This document shows positions 23,001-32,748 of a stretch of 64,000 bases of DNA, piece by piece. Position 1 is the first letter of the stretch; each line of letters opens with the position of its first letter. Source of the DNA: Prostheceraeus crozeri (Eukaryota; Platyhelminthes; Polycladida; Euryleptidae); assembly GCA_907163375.1 (NCBI GenBank), contig CAJQUW010009239.1, positions 1,038,501 through 1,102,500 on the forward strand. Direction: 5' to 3'. The notes beneath the pieces were generated by a model. The model saw nothing but the letters and a program-made list of their open reading frames with translations. It was not told where the DNA came from and made no database searches. The position numbers and the translations under genes were made by a program.

Positions 23001-23909
23001 AGCATTGATAGAACTGAATACAAGAAACAGTCAGTTGCATTTGAATGTACATTAATTACAGCCTTTGAATCTTTCAGACTCTTTGGTAAATTAAATACTT
23101 CTCCACCAGAAAGTCGTGGACTAGTAATAACATTGAATTCTATATTTAGTATTTCATCTATAATCCAATTGCTACCCTTATTTGCAAAATCTTCAATATG
23201 ACTTGAGAGACTATTTAAGTTATCTTGGAACCATGTATCATAGTCATAAATAAAGTTTGTGGATGATGAAGTAAAGTGTGCGAGAAACGTTTCATCTTCC
23301 TGAGGATTTGATCGCACATAACGAATTTGTGCTACCAGACGACCACGTAGTTGAAAATTTTCTAGAAGGTTTGACACTAAGTTCTCTAATATAGATCGCA
23401 TACTTAATAAAAAGGAAGTCATATCTACTGTGTGTGCTGATGGTGTGATGTCGTATACACGAGCATGACCGTTGATGCGTGCTTTCGCTGAGACTTACAG
23501 TTCCATGATTATTTTGTATATTCATCTCACTATTAGTATTATGCATATTCATAGGCTGACGGAATTTGCTTATAGAATTATGCGTTTTACCACAGCGGGA
23601 GCAGCATTGCATAAAGATCAAACCATCATTTGAAGCGCTGATTGGTATATGTCTAGACGTTTGTTCAACAGTACTAGATTCAGGTATTTGACTATCATTA
23701 GCTGAGATACTTCGAAGATTTGAATTTAAATTACAATTACTTGGTTGCTTATCACAGACTAGATTGTGTCGCTTTAGATTATCCTGTCGCTTCGTTTCAT
23801 ATGGACACTTCCTACACTGATAAGTTTTTCCCAACTTACAAAACTTTTCATGACGTTGCAAATTGCTATTAAGAGTAAACGTTTTTCCACATTTAGAACA
23901 GACAACCAT
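20008..23909 (-). pseudogene. Polinton: protein-primed DNA polymerase B
   Basis: Read leftward. The N-terminus has C2H2 zinc fingers (CSKCGKTFTLNSNLQRHEKF, then CRKCPYETKRQDNLKRH), followed by a long strand-rich region with a further finger. Exonuclease motifs follow (YADIECYID, later FFHNFKNYDSHI), a CxxC/HDH block (KVRDHDHLTGRYR), and then polymerase motifs: YIDINNLYGSSLS (motif A region) and CGGDTDSFF (motif C). This is the self-synthesising polymerase that defines Polintons; replication is primed by a terminal protein. The region is broken in several places. Confidence 0.95.
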
Positions 23910-23945
23910 GTTTATTAAACTGGTGATGATTGTAATTTTTGCAGA

Positions 23946-23954
23946 CTATATATA
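23946..23954 (-). promoter_or_regulatory. TATA box of the polymerase gene
   Basis: On the minus strand TATATATAG lies about 37 bp upstream of the first ATG at 23909, matching the box used elsewhere in this element. Confidence 0.55.
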
Positions 23955-24094
23955 TATTTTTTTTCATCGTCCTATGACGTCACAACTATTACTAGCCAAT
24001 GATATTTGTTCCAATCTATGATGAAATAAGAAGACAGGACTTCTAACAATTTTTTTTCCATTTGAAGTCAAAACAAAAAGTAAAAGTAAAAAGT

Positions 24095-26550
24095 TTACAT
24101 TTTCTGACACTTGACCCTGTCGCTGTGCGACAGTTTGACATGGTGGCACTGCTCACAGCAGTCGGTCGTGTCCTCCATGCGAAACAGCCTAACTCTTGTG
24201 ATGTCCCCATCACGAAACAATAAATGCATCAGCGTCTCACGCTCGAACTGATGACTACCTCTGGCTACAGAGGAAGACAATGGTAGGTTTGACTGTGTTA
24301 AATTTCTAACGGACACAATCAAACCCCTATTCTCCTCCCTGAGCTTACTTTCTCTCTCCTCAGCCATCTTCAGGCGTTGCTGGCACAGTTTCAACTTCTC
24401 CTCTAGCCGCTCATCATTCTCGATAGTATCATCTAGGTCGACATTATATTGTAAAGGAGCAGGAACAGAGACTGGAGCAGGAACAGGATCGGTGCAGGAG
24501 CAGGAACGGGAGCAGTAACAGGGACTGTAGCAGGAGAAGGATCAGGAAAGGGGACCGGAGTACGAGCAGGAGTTCGATATTGAAGGATCGGTGTAGGGGG
24601 CAGCCGAACGCTGCAATTTGGCGACGCACGGATCCGGGAGAATGAGATTTCTTGTGATGCGAAATCATACATATCCTGAAATGAGAAGAAATAATTGTTT
24701 ACTATCTATATATCCTTATACTATCTATATATCCTTGAAAATAGATATCACTGTTATAATTTTAGAACAGCATTTATCAAGAGAAATCATGAGATTTAGT
24801 TATTAATTATTAAGTTCGGTACTTACAAGGGAAGGCCTTGCTTCATCCTCATCAGAAGATGTGGTCGATGTTGAAGAGGACGAGTCGCTACTCTCGTCTG
24901 AATCATCCCTCTCATGGGATGAGGACTCCCGTATCGTGTACAGACGCTCCTCATTATCCTCAACGGAAGTGGTAGTCGCAGGTGTTGAGGCGACGCTATT
25001 AACCCTGGACTTTTTCAGGGATAAGGATCTCATTACCTGAAATGGTAGAAAAAGATACAAGGATAATTGAGCAAATGGATTATGTATGATGTATTAAGAA
25101 GTGGTGAGAGGAACTTATAATAACGACTATAACAACTGTACTTACGGGACGTGGGCTACTTGTTTCTTCTACCGCATTCATCTTGGGTACCGGTGGCAGA
25201 ATTTTAAACAGCTGTAAAGAGAAATAACATATTATTTTACATCAAAGGTGATTAATTTTTATCAACATGACTCACAGTTTTCACTTGAGGCAACTTTTTG
25301 ACAATCTTTGTCTTTTTCTTCGCTTGAGACCTCTGAAACTGAAATGTTTTTAAAAGTTAAATTTACTTCTTAACATTATTCATTTTTTATTTTAAATTTA
25401 GCATGTGCAGTTATCAGTACTCACCTCTAAATCACTGGATGAAGAGTCACTGTCCAGGAATTCTTTTGATCTGAATTTTCTTTTTGTTGGGGGTTTTGTA
25501 GGGGGTTCTGAGGGTTCGGCGCATTGGCTAAGAATTCCTTCTGCAGCCCTATCCTCCTTCGCGAAAAGTCAAGCCAATTTGTTTCTTTCAGCTTTCGATG
25601 TTAGGTTAAGTCCACCCCTGCCATTCTCCTGCGCACAGGATGCATGCCAGATGATGAAAGCTTTAGACTTTTCATCGTTGCCCATTTCTGTGCTTCGCAC
25701 GTAGGCTCTGCAGGTGAGGCAGTAGACATAAGTGCAGCCCTCCTTGAATTTACAGTCTTTATGGCTACGCTTGTTGGCATGTCGCACCGGTTGTTTGCAA
25801 GCTTCACGGTAGTGGAAAATTAATCGTTGGCGTGCAACGCTTGCATGACGAAGCATTTCTGTAAGTCATGGAAAACGTTTGCCATTACATTGTCTGTTAG
25901 CAAATATGAACTCATTTAAGTAACTATTGTATAAATATTGGAAAGTAATTCTACAGTCATTAATTTTCTGACAGAGATATATATTTTTCGAGATAGAAAC
26001 CGAAAGCCGAAATGTTGAATTTATCCTGAAAAGGGTTGTTTACATATGAACATGAAATTGAAATCAGCTGATGTATTATTATTTTATTTCGAAATGAAAT
26101 CATAGAAACGAAACTAATGTTTTAAAAAAGATAAACATCTGACTTTGGTTAAACAACTATTAATTTGTAAATGGTCCACAGACCATCACTTTGAAAACAA
26201 AATTAGCATTTGAATTATTTACAAATTTGAAGCACACTTTGGAAATGTTTATCTTTATTTAAACACTTCATCATATAAGCTTGTATGCTTTATAGGTTTT
26301 GACAATGCTATAATTGTTCATGAAAATTAATAATTCTGTTTAATAATATAACATATAGTGTTCCTAACTTAAGATCCAGCCACATGTTTTAAACTATCTG
26401 GTTATAAGAACTTAGTAATGTTACTACTCCCAAACTATATAAAGTAGTGAATAGAATAATGATGAACTCACTTCAGAATTGCAGTTATAAATCGATGAAA
26501 CGGAGAGACGGAGAACGAGGTCTGCTATGCACACAGAATAATTCAAAAAT
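24095..26550 (-). pseudogene. Polinton cargo: spliced gene of unknown function
   Basis: At least six open segments on the minus strand are bounded by good splice consensus: donors GTGAGT/GTAAGT (plus-strand ACTCAC or ACTTAC at 26466-26471, 25419-25424 and near 25272, 25146 and 24828) and acceptors ending CAG. The first, at 26472 to about 26550, would be a 5' leader below a TATA box. The first coding segment (from ATG 25856) has a Cys/His pattern (CKFKEGCTYVYCLTCRAYV, then HASC) that could bind zinc. Later ones are Ser/Asp/Glu-rich, then Pro-rich, and the last (24.09-24.43 kb) holds a coiled coil (RLKMAEERESKLREENRG) and a C-terminal CCEQCHHVKLSHS. No family recognised. Introns are unusual for a Polinton, hinting at a gene captured from a host. 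The region also appears broken. Confidence 0.5.
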
Positions 26551-26576
26551 TAGTGAAGAACGGAGCTCTACAACTT

Positions 26577-26586
26577 CTTTATATAT
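26577..26586 (-). promoter_or_regulatory. TATA box of the spliced gene
   Basis: ATATATAAAG on the minus strand, about 105 bp upstream of a GTGAGT donor at 26466-26471 that would end a short leader exon. Confidence 0.5.
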
Positions 26587-26946
26587 GATTCTAACAAAGG
26601 AACCATGAACAAAGACCGGATGTCATCATAACATCACATTGGTATAGCAAAACAAACTGTTGAATTCAAACAAAACTAAACAGCTGATATATTTTAATGA
26701 TGAAATAGAAAAGTGCCATCCAAGTCTTTGATGCTAGAGTGGTACATGTAACCGCGAAGTTCAACCAATTAACATGTGATGAACATTGATTCCCTGCAGT
26801 TCTAAACATTTAAAAATTCTACTAAAGTTAAGGATTTCATATAATTTGAATTATCATCTAAATTCAAATAATAAAGAAAAAGCCATTAAGTTTTAAGGAG
26901 TTAAATCCAGACTGCATCATAAAACGCGCAAAAATCGAAATTCAAA

Positions 26947-26985
26947 TTTCGCGCCAAAATTCGAAATATCAAATTTCGCGCCAAA
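26947..26985. promoter_or_regulatory. Pair of E2F-like sites
   Basis: TTTCGCGCCAAA occurs at 26947-26958 and again at 26974-26985, 27 bp apart. Read on either strand each copy fits the E2F consensus TTTSSCGC. It lies about 360 bp upstream of the spliced gene's TATA box. Function is inferred only. Confidence 0.4.
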
Positions 26986-27004
26986 TTTAAATTTAAAGAC
27001 ACCT

Positions 27005-27068
27005 AGGGTTAGGGCTAGGGTTAAGGTTAGGGTTGGGGTTAGGGTTAGGGTTAAGGTTAGGGTTAGGT
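27005..27068. repeat. Interstitial telomere-like TTAGGG array
   Basis: About ten degenerate units of TTAGGG with variants (AGGGCTAGGG, TTAAGG, TTGGGG). It is inside the Polinton, in its longest non-coding stretch. Confidence 0.95.
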
Positions 27069-27955
27069 TCTAGTTATGCAAAAAAAAGAATAGCTATGGC
27101 ACCCGGAGCCGATGGGTAAATAAATTTTCGAGTGCGCGAGGCCCTTCCGCCGTGTATGAAGTATATGAAGGTCAAAGGTCAAGGTCAAGGTCATGTGGAG
27201 GTCTATGCATTATGGTCATTTCGAGTGATCAAACTTTAACTTTGAAAATTTTAAAAAACTTGAAAACTTTGTTATTTTTGAGAAAAAACTTAGAATTTTT
27301 CCAGTTGCATACGTCTGCATACAACAAGGATTTTTTCATTGAATAGGTACATATGCTATATAATTCGAAAGCTCTTTTCATTTTGATTCCAATGATGTAT
27401 TGTATGCAATATGTATGACACCATCCGAAGCAGCTATAGCCCTCTGAAAGATAGGTAGAATTTAGTTGAGAAACTTAGAAATTTGAAATCATAAATTTTT
27501 CTTCCTGCATACACTTGCATACAACAGGAATTTCTTCATCGAATGGGTACATACCTTATATCATTAGAAAGGTCTTTTCATTCTCTAGCCAATGATGTAT
27601 TGTATGCAATATGTATGATATCATCCTAAGGTGAAAAAAAGCATTCAAAAAACACTGTAAATCTATTCAAACTTTCATCCAATTTGACTATCATTTGACA
27701 CAATTTGACTCAATTTGACACACATTAATATTTATTTCAAATTTGTTCTAGTATGTTCGGTGCTGTTTCAAAGTCTCAAACAAGTGATTTGAAATATATA
27801 TCTTCGAAATATTAAACTTAAAAATACTTATAGGTAGCTATTTCAGAGATGAATATATCTATCCCCAGTTCCCATTCAAATCCTATCAGAAATTCGATTT
27901 GTGAAATTATAAAACAAGATTGCTCATTTATGTAAGTGTTATTAAAGATAAAAAA
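27069..27955. other. Non-coding Polinton segment with repeats
   Basis: A run of AGGTCA half-sites occurs at 27168-27195. A diverged direct repeat with a period near 200 bp occupies 27300-27435 and 27500-27640; both copies contain CAATGATGTATTGTATGCAA and a nearby GCATACAACA. No gene was seen. Together with the telomere-like array this may be a separate repeat that inserted in the Polinton. Confidence 0.7.
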
Positions 27956-28360
27956 TTACAAATTGTCAATATTGGGGAAAGGAATCAGTCTCTTCTGGTC
28001 AACTCGAACACATACTCTTGTCTTTTTGGGGGCACCAGGGCAGCGGCGAGGCGTGGCAGGATCCATTATGCTGAACTCCAGCGCAGTTGTTAAATTCTTT
28101 TCTTCAGGCTCTAATCGCACACATATCCGCTTCATGTTTGTTTTTCGTGGAGCATTTCGAACCTGACTTCCGCGTGTCTTGACTGTTATAAGAGCTTCCA
28201 CCGGTGTTTCGATGATACTCCTCTGTAGTACCAAACTTTCATCTTCTGATGATTCTGGATCAGGAGTTACAGGTCCTCTTACGAACACTCTGGGTTCGCA
28301 TGGCGATTCCGTCCTTTCAACAGGAGAAGTGGGAGGTGCTGTGATACGTTCCATTTTCAA
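27956..28360 (-). CDS. Polinton: small basic protein, unknown
   Basis: A frame of 134 codons with an ATG at 28360 preceded by a TATATAAG box about 90 bp upstream. The sequence is Pro/Arg-rich with two similar basic segments, NMKRICVRLEPEEKNL and KTRVCVRVDQKRLIPF, which look like an internal duplication, and an acidic Ser patch (DPESSEDESL). No family recognised. It is divergently arranged with the gene at 28602, the two sharing a 240-bp promoter region. Confidence 0.6.
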   Translation of the reverse strand: MKMERITAPPTSPVERTESPCEPRVFVRGPVTPDPESSEDESLVLQRSIIETPVEALITVKTRGSQVRNAPRKTNMKRICVRLEPEEKNLTTALEFSIMDPATPRRCPGAPKKTRVCVRVDQKRLIPFPNIDNL

Positions 28361-28446
28361 TGTAATTAGAATAATATAGATAAGACAGCTGATAATATGG
28401 TACTTGAGGATTAGAACCTTTGATGAGAATTAGTGCACAGCAAGGA

Positions 28447-28454
28447 CTTATATA
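28447..28454 (-). promoter_or_regulatory. TATA box for the 28360 gene
   Basis: TATATAAG on the minus strand, 87 bp upstream of the ATG at 28360. Confidence 0.6.
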
Positions 28455-28515
28455 CTTTTTAAACAAAGGAATTCCCAACAGCCAACCAGAGAGGTTCCGA
28501 TTTTCCCTAAAGGAA

Positions 28516-28524
28516 TATATAAGG
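28516..28524 (+). promoter_or_regulatory. TATA box for the 28602 gene
   Basis: TATATAAGG, 78 bp upstream of the ATG at 28602; it faces away from the minus-strand box at 28447-28454, forming a divergent promoter. Confidence 0.6.
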
Positions 28525-28601
28525 ATGTCATTGTTCCAATTAAGCAAGTTCTAATCCTCGTGACTTGAGTAGACATTAAGAATCTATTACGAATCTATTT
28601 C

Positions 28602-28895
28602 ATGATGAGTACCCAGAAACAACTGTTCTGTTACCAAAATGAAAGCCAACTAATTATGGGTGGAGCGTTGGATACGAATGCTAATTTGTGTTGCGGATGC
28701 AAGGTGGAACTCTGGAAAACGCTGATAGTGACAGCACTCCAAAGGAGAAAAGGACTGTCGGCGAAGTGTCCTATACACGAGTGTGAACACGACTTCACAA
28801 ACAATGCAACATTCCTCGAATGGGCCGAGGACTTCTTGAAGTTAACGGAATCCCCCGAGGGACGTGACTTACCTTCTTTCATTTTTTATGATTAA
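28602..28895 (+). CDS. Polinton: small Cys-rich protein near right end
   Basis: A frame of 97 codons (start MMSTQKQLFCYQNES). The centre has CCGCKVELWKTLIV and then CPIHECEHDF, four to six cysteines and histidines that could make one zinc site; the C-terminus is acidic (FLEWAEDFLKL). No family recognised. It is the only gene of the right arm read toward the terminus and has its own TATA box. It looks whole. Confidence 0.6.
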   Translation: MMSTQKQLFCYQNESQLIMGGALDTNANLCCGCKVELWKTLIVTALQRRKGLSAKCPIHECEHDFTNNATFLEWAEDFLKLTESPEGRDLPSFIFYD

Positions 28896-29039
28896 TTACA
28901 CTTACATTGTAAACCTCTTGTTTTTATTTCACAAATTCTGTAAATGGGATTCTGATTAGCAAATAATAGAACATTCATAACATAATTTCTAATCTGTAAA
29001 CGCATTATGAAAATAAATAAAAATGTTATGATAGTCACA

Positions 29040-29412
29040 ATGGTCACAATTGTCGCATTTGAGCAAGCAGTCTCAAAACAAACATCTGTTTAAGTACCGA
29101 AATAGATGTTCGCATCCCTATTCTAATTCACATACTCTAATTCAATTTCGGAACAAGCCGTTCCGATCCCAACACACAAATAAGTGTACCGAATCATTAA
29201 GTATGATCTCAATTCGGCTATCAATCGGAACGCGGTTCCTATTTACATGTTCCTATCCATGTTCGCATCCATTGGCAATTCGGAACATGTTCCTATCCAT
29301 GTTCGCACTGGCAATTCGGAACATGTTCCTATCCATGTTCGCATTGGCAATTCGGAACATGTTCCTATCCATGTTCGTATCCACTAACAGTGCGTCCGCA
29401 ATACTAACTACT
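29040..29412 (-). repeat. Polinton right terminal inverted repeat
   Basis: Inverted copy of 8716-8976 that ends ...CCGCAATACTAACTACT. It is 112 bp longer than the left copy because of a tandem repeat at 29246-29357; the rest appears identical by eye. Confidence 0.93.
29246..29378. repeat. Tandem repeat in the right Polinton terminus
   Basis: Units of 40, 36 and 36 bp (29246-29285, 29286-29321, 29322-29357) plus a partial fourth, each starting CATGTTCCTATCCATGTTCG and ending GGCAATTCGGAA. The left terminus has a single copy of the shared part. Confidence 0.92.
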
Positions 29413-29418
29413 GGCATT
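29413..29418. repeat. Target-site duplication, right copy (GGCATT)
   Basis: Exact match to 8710-8715, immediately after the terminus ACTACT. Confidence 0.95.
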
Positions 29419-30792
29419 TATGAGGCGAAGTTTCTAGCGTGCTTGGTTTGCTTTGTACAGCTTTAATGCGAAATTTCATGGTGACTGTTGGTGTCAGACA
29501 TTTGCAATAGAATCAGTTTTACGAGTCTATAATCTGTGATCAATCCAATACAAAAGGTTAGGAATAATGAGTTTAGGAAGCATGCATGGTAACTCGACAA
29601 TACTGACGCCCATAAACTGGAAAAATTAATTGATTGGAATTTTTACTACGGTCGAAGAGCAATTTGTGCGAGCTTTCATGTAATACACATTTGAGGATGT
29701 GATATGTTTACTCTCATGAATATTTTGACTAGCTGAATGGGAAGCATGTTCCTTGTATTGCAATCACTTCAATTCTAATTCAAAAGTCTCTGGCTAAGTA
29801 TATGTTTCATATTTTCTAATTATCTTCAATGAATTCAAACTATGGTAAATCTGATGATACACAGATGATCGAACTGCTCAGAGTGGTTGTATTTCAGCGA
29901 TTGAATTAGAAAATATTGCACTCGTCGAATACAGGAGAACAGAAAATATTAATTATCATCGCAGTATAAATTGTTATCAGTGTATTTGCATGTTTCGTTA
30001 TTCACAATGGTTTAAAAACACAATGATGCCAAAAAGGCAAGTCTGTGACTGTGCAAATTCTACAATTAAATATTAAGTGTATTAGTATGCATCTTCGCAG
30101 TACAATCTATTGTGAAAACACAGTTTCAATTATCCCTTGCGGTCAAAAGACAATCGAATCGATCTTTTCATATAGATTTGGCACTGACATTTGTAAGTTA
30201 AAAATCAAAGAAAATCATAATTGCCGTAAATGTTTACCAATTATACAACTCATGATCATCTTTCCATCTTTCAAGAAAGACCTATTACATTTTCATTGAT
30301 TCATCAGCATAAATGCTGCGACTTTCGCTTTTTTTTAAATATTAGAATGCCATCATTTTCTCAATTCAATATAACTTCTGTTTTAGATACTTGGCCATAC
30401 ATTTTATTTTATTTTTTTCTTTATCCTTTTTGCGAATGCCTAAAACTAGACTATATCAAAATGACGCCTTTTTTGAGGAGTTTTTCGCAAAAAAGGAAAG
30501 AAAAAATAAATGTAACTTCAAGTTTCGCTTAAATTCTCTTATTGATTTTGCAATTTTCATTAACTGGTAGCTCGGGATTCCAATCCCGGGATTGGAGGGT
30601 CAAAATCTCGGGATTGAGAAATAGCTGCATTCCTTCTAAAGTAAGACAAATTGTCGAAAATAAAATTGTCGATAAGATAAAAATACCTTTTATTGATGAA
30701 AAAATGGAAATCAAAATACAATAATGAATATAGCCATAATACATAGTTGCTTGGTTAACTTTAGCCACAGTAAGAACGAAACTATGAAAGAA
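29419..30792. other. Non-coding flank right of the Polinton
   Basis: No gene supported. A short symmetric GGGATT-type motif occurs at about 30570-30620 (CTCGGGATTCCAATCCCGGG). Otherwise AT-rich and unstructured. Confidence 0.6.
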
Positions 30793-31561
30793 CCCTGTGG
30801 GAACGAATCTTGCGAAAAGCTGGCGAATGTCAGCTGCAGAATATCATGCTAAAGTTCAGTCATATTTGCGGGATATTTGCTGGCGAAGTTCGCCGGCGAC
30901 AATTCGCGCTCTATATGTCACCTTTTACTTTTGACTTTCTTATTTTTTTTTAATAATCCGCCTCTACAGTCGAGGCTCTATTCTCTCCCTCACCTCCTCA
31001 CTATCCCCACATGGCTAATCTATCTAAGAAATAAGTGCAGACTATCATTCTTTGATAATGATTAGAATATAGAGAATCCGCATATATCAATTTTCGCAAC
31101 ATCTCTTGACATTCAATAATTTACAACAATGACAAATATTTGAATAATATCATAGTATTTACTGCGACATTTATGGAAGATAAATACTTCTTTTAGTTTA
31201 AGACTTCGTGAATTAAAAAAGATCCTTTTTTATCAGATCAGACTGAGAATACAATACATTTTCATGTGAAGGCAATATACGAACATTACTACTTACCACT
31301 AATTAGTTGCTACAATATCCATGATTTCGCCGGCTGGCGAAAAATCAGCTCGCATTAGTAAACAAATATCTACCAACTAATTATAGCAACTTTTTCGCCA
31401 CCTGTCGTTTTTTAATTTTACACATGTTTTTGGATCAATGATTACAATTTTCACATGCGGAGATGGTTTTTACACGAAAATGAACCTTTAAAAAAATTAT
31501 CCACAAAATCGCTACCTCGCCAGATAATCTGTTGATATTAGCAAGATGCGTTCCCACAGGG
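30793..31561. mobile_element. MITE-like element, 769 bp
   Basis: Ends are inverted: CCCTGTGGGAACGAATCTTGC at 30793-30813 and the complement of CCCTGTGGGAACGCATCTTGC at the right end (31541-31561), one mismatch. Inside, both arms are rich in CGCCGGCGA/TTCGCC words, and the middle is AT-rich and non-coding. Target duplication unclear (AA at both sides at most). Superfamily not determined. Confidence 0.75.
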
Positions 31562-32742
31562 AATATCATGTAGGCCTAAGTCACTGTACGATGCGTTGTA
31601 CACTTTATTTTGCGAATGTAGCTTATTTTATTTTGATTGCATGCAATTATCCGATTTGGCGAGCGAAGGTGCTTTATATGAAAACCACCAGTCCCTCAGT
31701 ACGGGAAGCGTGTCCATCTCTCAAAAGGGTGGCTGGTCATTTCAACACGACAAACTACCTCATCAGATCCTCAATTCAGACACCGATCAATCATTATGGC
31801 TCACTATGCCGCTGCAAAGTCGCACTTTCAGAAGCTTTCTACGGCACGCACAGATCGATTCTTTTCAACACCGCAGACCGAAGCGGCACAATATATTGCT
31901 TGAAGGAACATCGACAGAATTGATAGTCAATTATAAGATAGAATTTGATATCAAAGTCTTAATTCTTGTTTCCTCAGTGATAACTCGCTCACAAAAGTAC
32001 AAACTCCTATTGTCTCAGACGGTCGCATGCTCAAAAGCAGTTCTATGGCTAAATTATCTAACAGCGGTTTCAGCCTAAAGCAACTTGGTGAACTGATTTG
32101 TCGTTTATCATTTTTGTTGTTGACTTTCATTTTTTAACTTGTAAATACGACTGTTTTTACTTTCAAATGTTGTGCATTCCTCACGCTTCTCATCATTGAA
32201 GAAATTAAAAAAAGCGGCATTCAATACTAAGTTTCAATTTAAGTAGCCTCCACTCTTGCCTAGTTTTGAAATGAAGAATCTATGAGAAAACAAATTTGCA
32301 GTGGTGATTTATGAATGATGCATATCCAAATACGTCCAGCAGATTCTATATGATAATTTCGACAATGAAACAAATGCCGCACATCAAAATTCTAGATAGC
32401 TTTAACGTCACTACTCCCCCCCCCCAGACTGGGGGCTTGGACGGAGCTGACAACGCTGCTTCAACAATGTTGTTCGAAAATAGAGCACTTTGAAATACTT
32501 TTGATTTTAGATTTTGCGAAACGCAATCCCAAGATCCCACATTCATAAGGACATTTCATGACTTTTTTAAGTACATTTACGAACTTTGTGGACACCCTGG
32601 ATGCTGAATGCTTGTAGAGTTGTGTACCCACTTACAGATTGAGAATAACGCGAGCATTAATTTTGCTAATTTGAAATTATATATGTCTATACCATAATCA
32701 TCGAAAAAAAGAAAGAAAAAGCTCGTTATTGTCTTCGAATTG
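31562..32742. other. Stretch with overlapping unassigned open frames
   Basis: Two plus-strand frames overlap, 31546-31923 (125 codons) and 31596-32078 (160 codons). Neither resembles a known family and neither has convincing splice or promoter context. A poly-C run (32407-32417) is present. The rest is non-coding. They are left unannotated as genes. Confidence 0.5.
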
Positions 32743-32748
32743 TTTATT
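32743..32748 (-). promoter_or_regulatory. Poly(A) signal AATAAA of RARS2
   Basis: AATAAA on the minus strand, 90 bp after the stop codon. Confidence 0.6.

Larger units (their letters stand above)
8716..29412. mobile_element. Polinton/Maverick, full length, broken (fossil)
   Basis: The element is 20,697 bp long, starts AGTAGT and ends ACTACT, has terminal inverted repeats of 261 bp (left) and 373 bp (right) and is bounded by a perfect 6-bp target duplication. It carries the diagnostic Polinton set: protein-primed DNA polymerase B, retroviral-type integrase with chromodomain, FtsK/HerA packaging ATPase, adenain-like cysteine protease, double jelly-roll major capsid and penton-type minor capsid. 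Accessory genes include a RING protein, PC4-like and TBP-like candidates and a spliced gene. Two gene blocks converge near 18.3-18.9 kb. Coding parts carry roughly ten or more breaks in total, so the copy looks dead. The repeats appear identical apart from a tandem expansion, which points to a fairly recent insertion. Confidence 0.97.

Noticed and set aside
27005-27068. Chromosome end or telomere addition
   Set aside because: The array is short, degenerate and has ordinary sequence on both sides.
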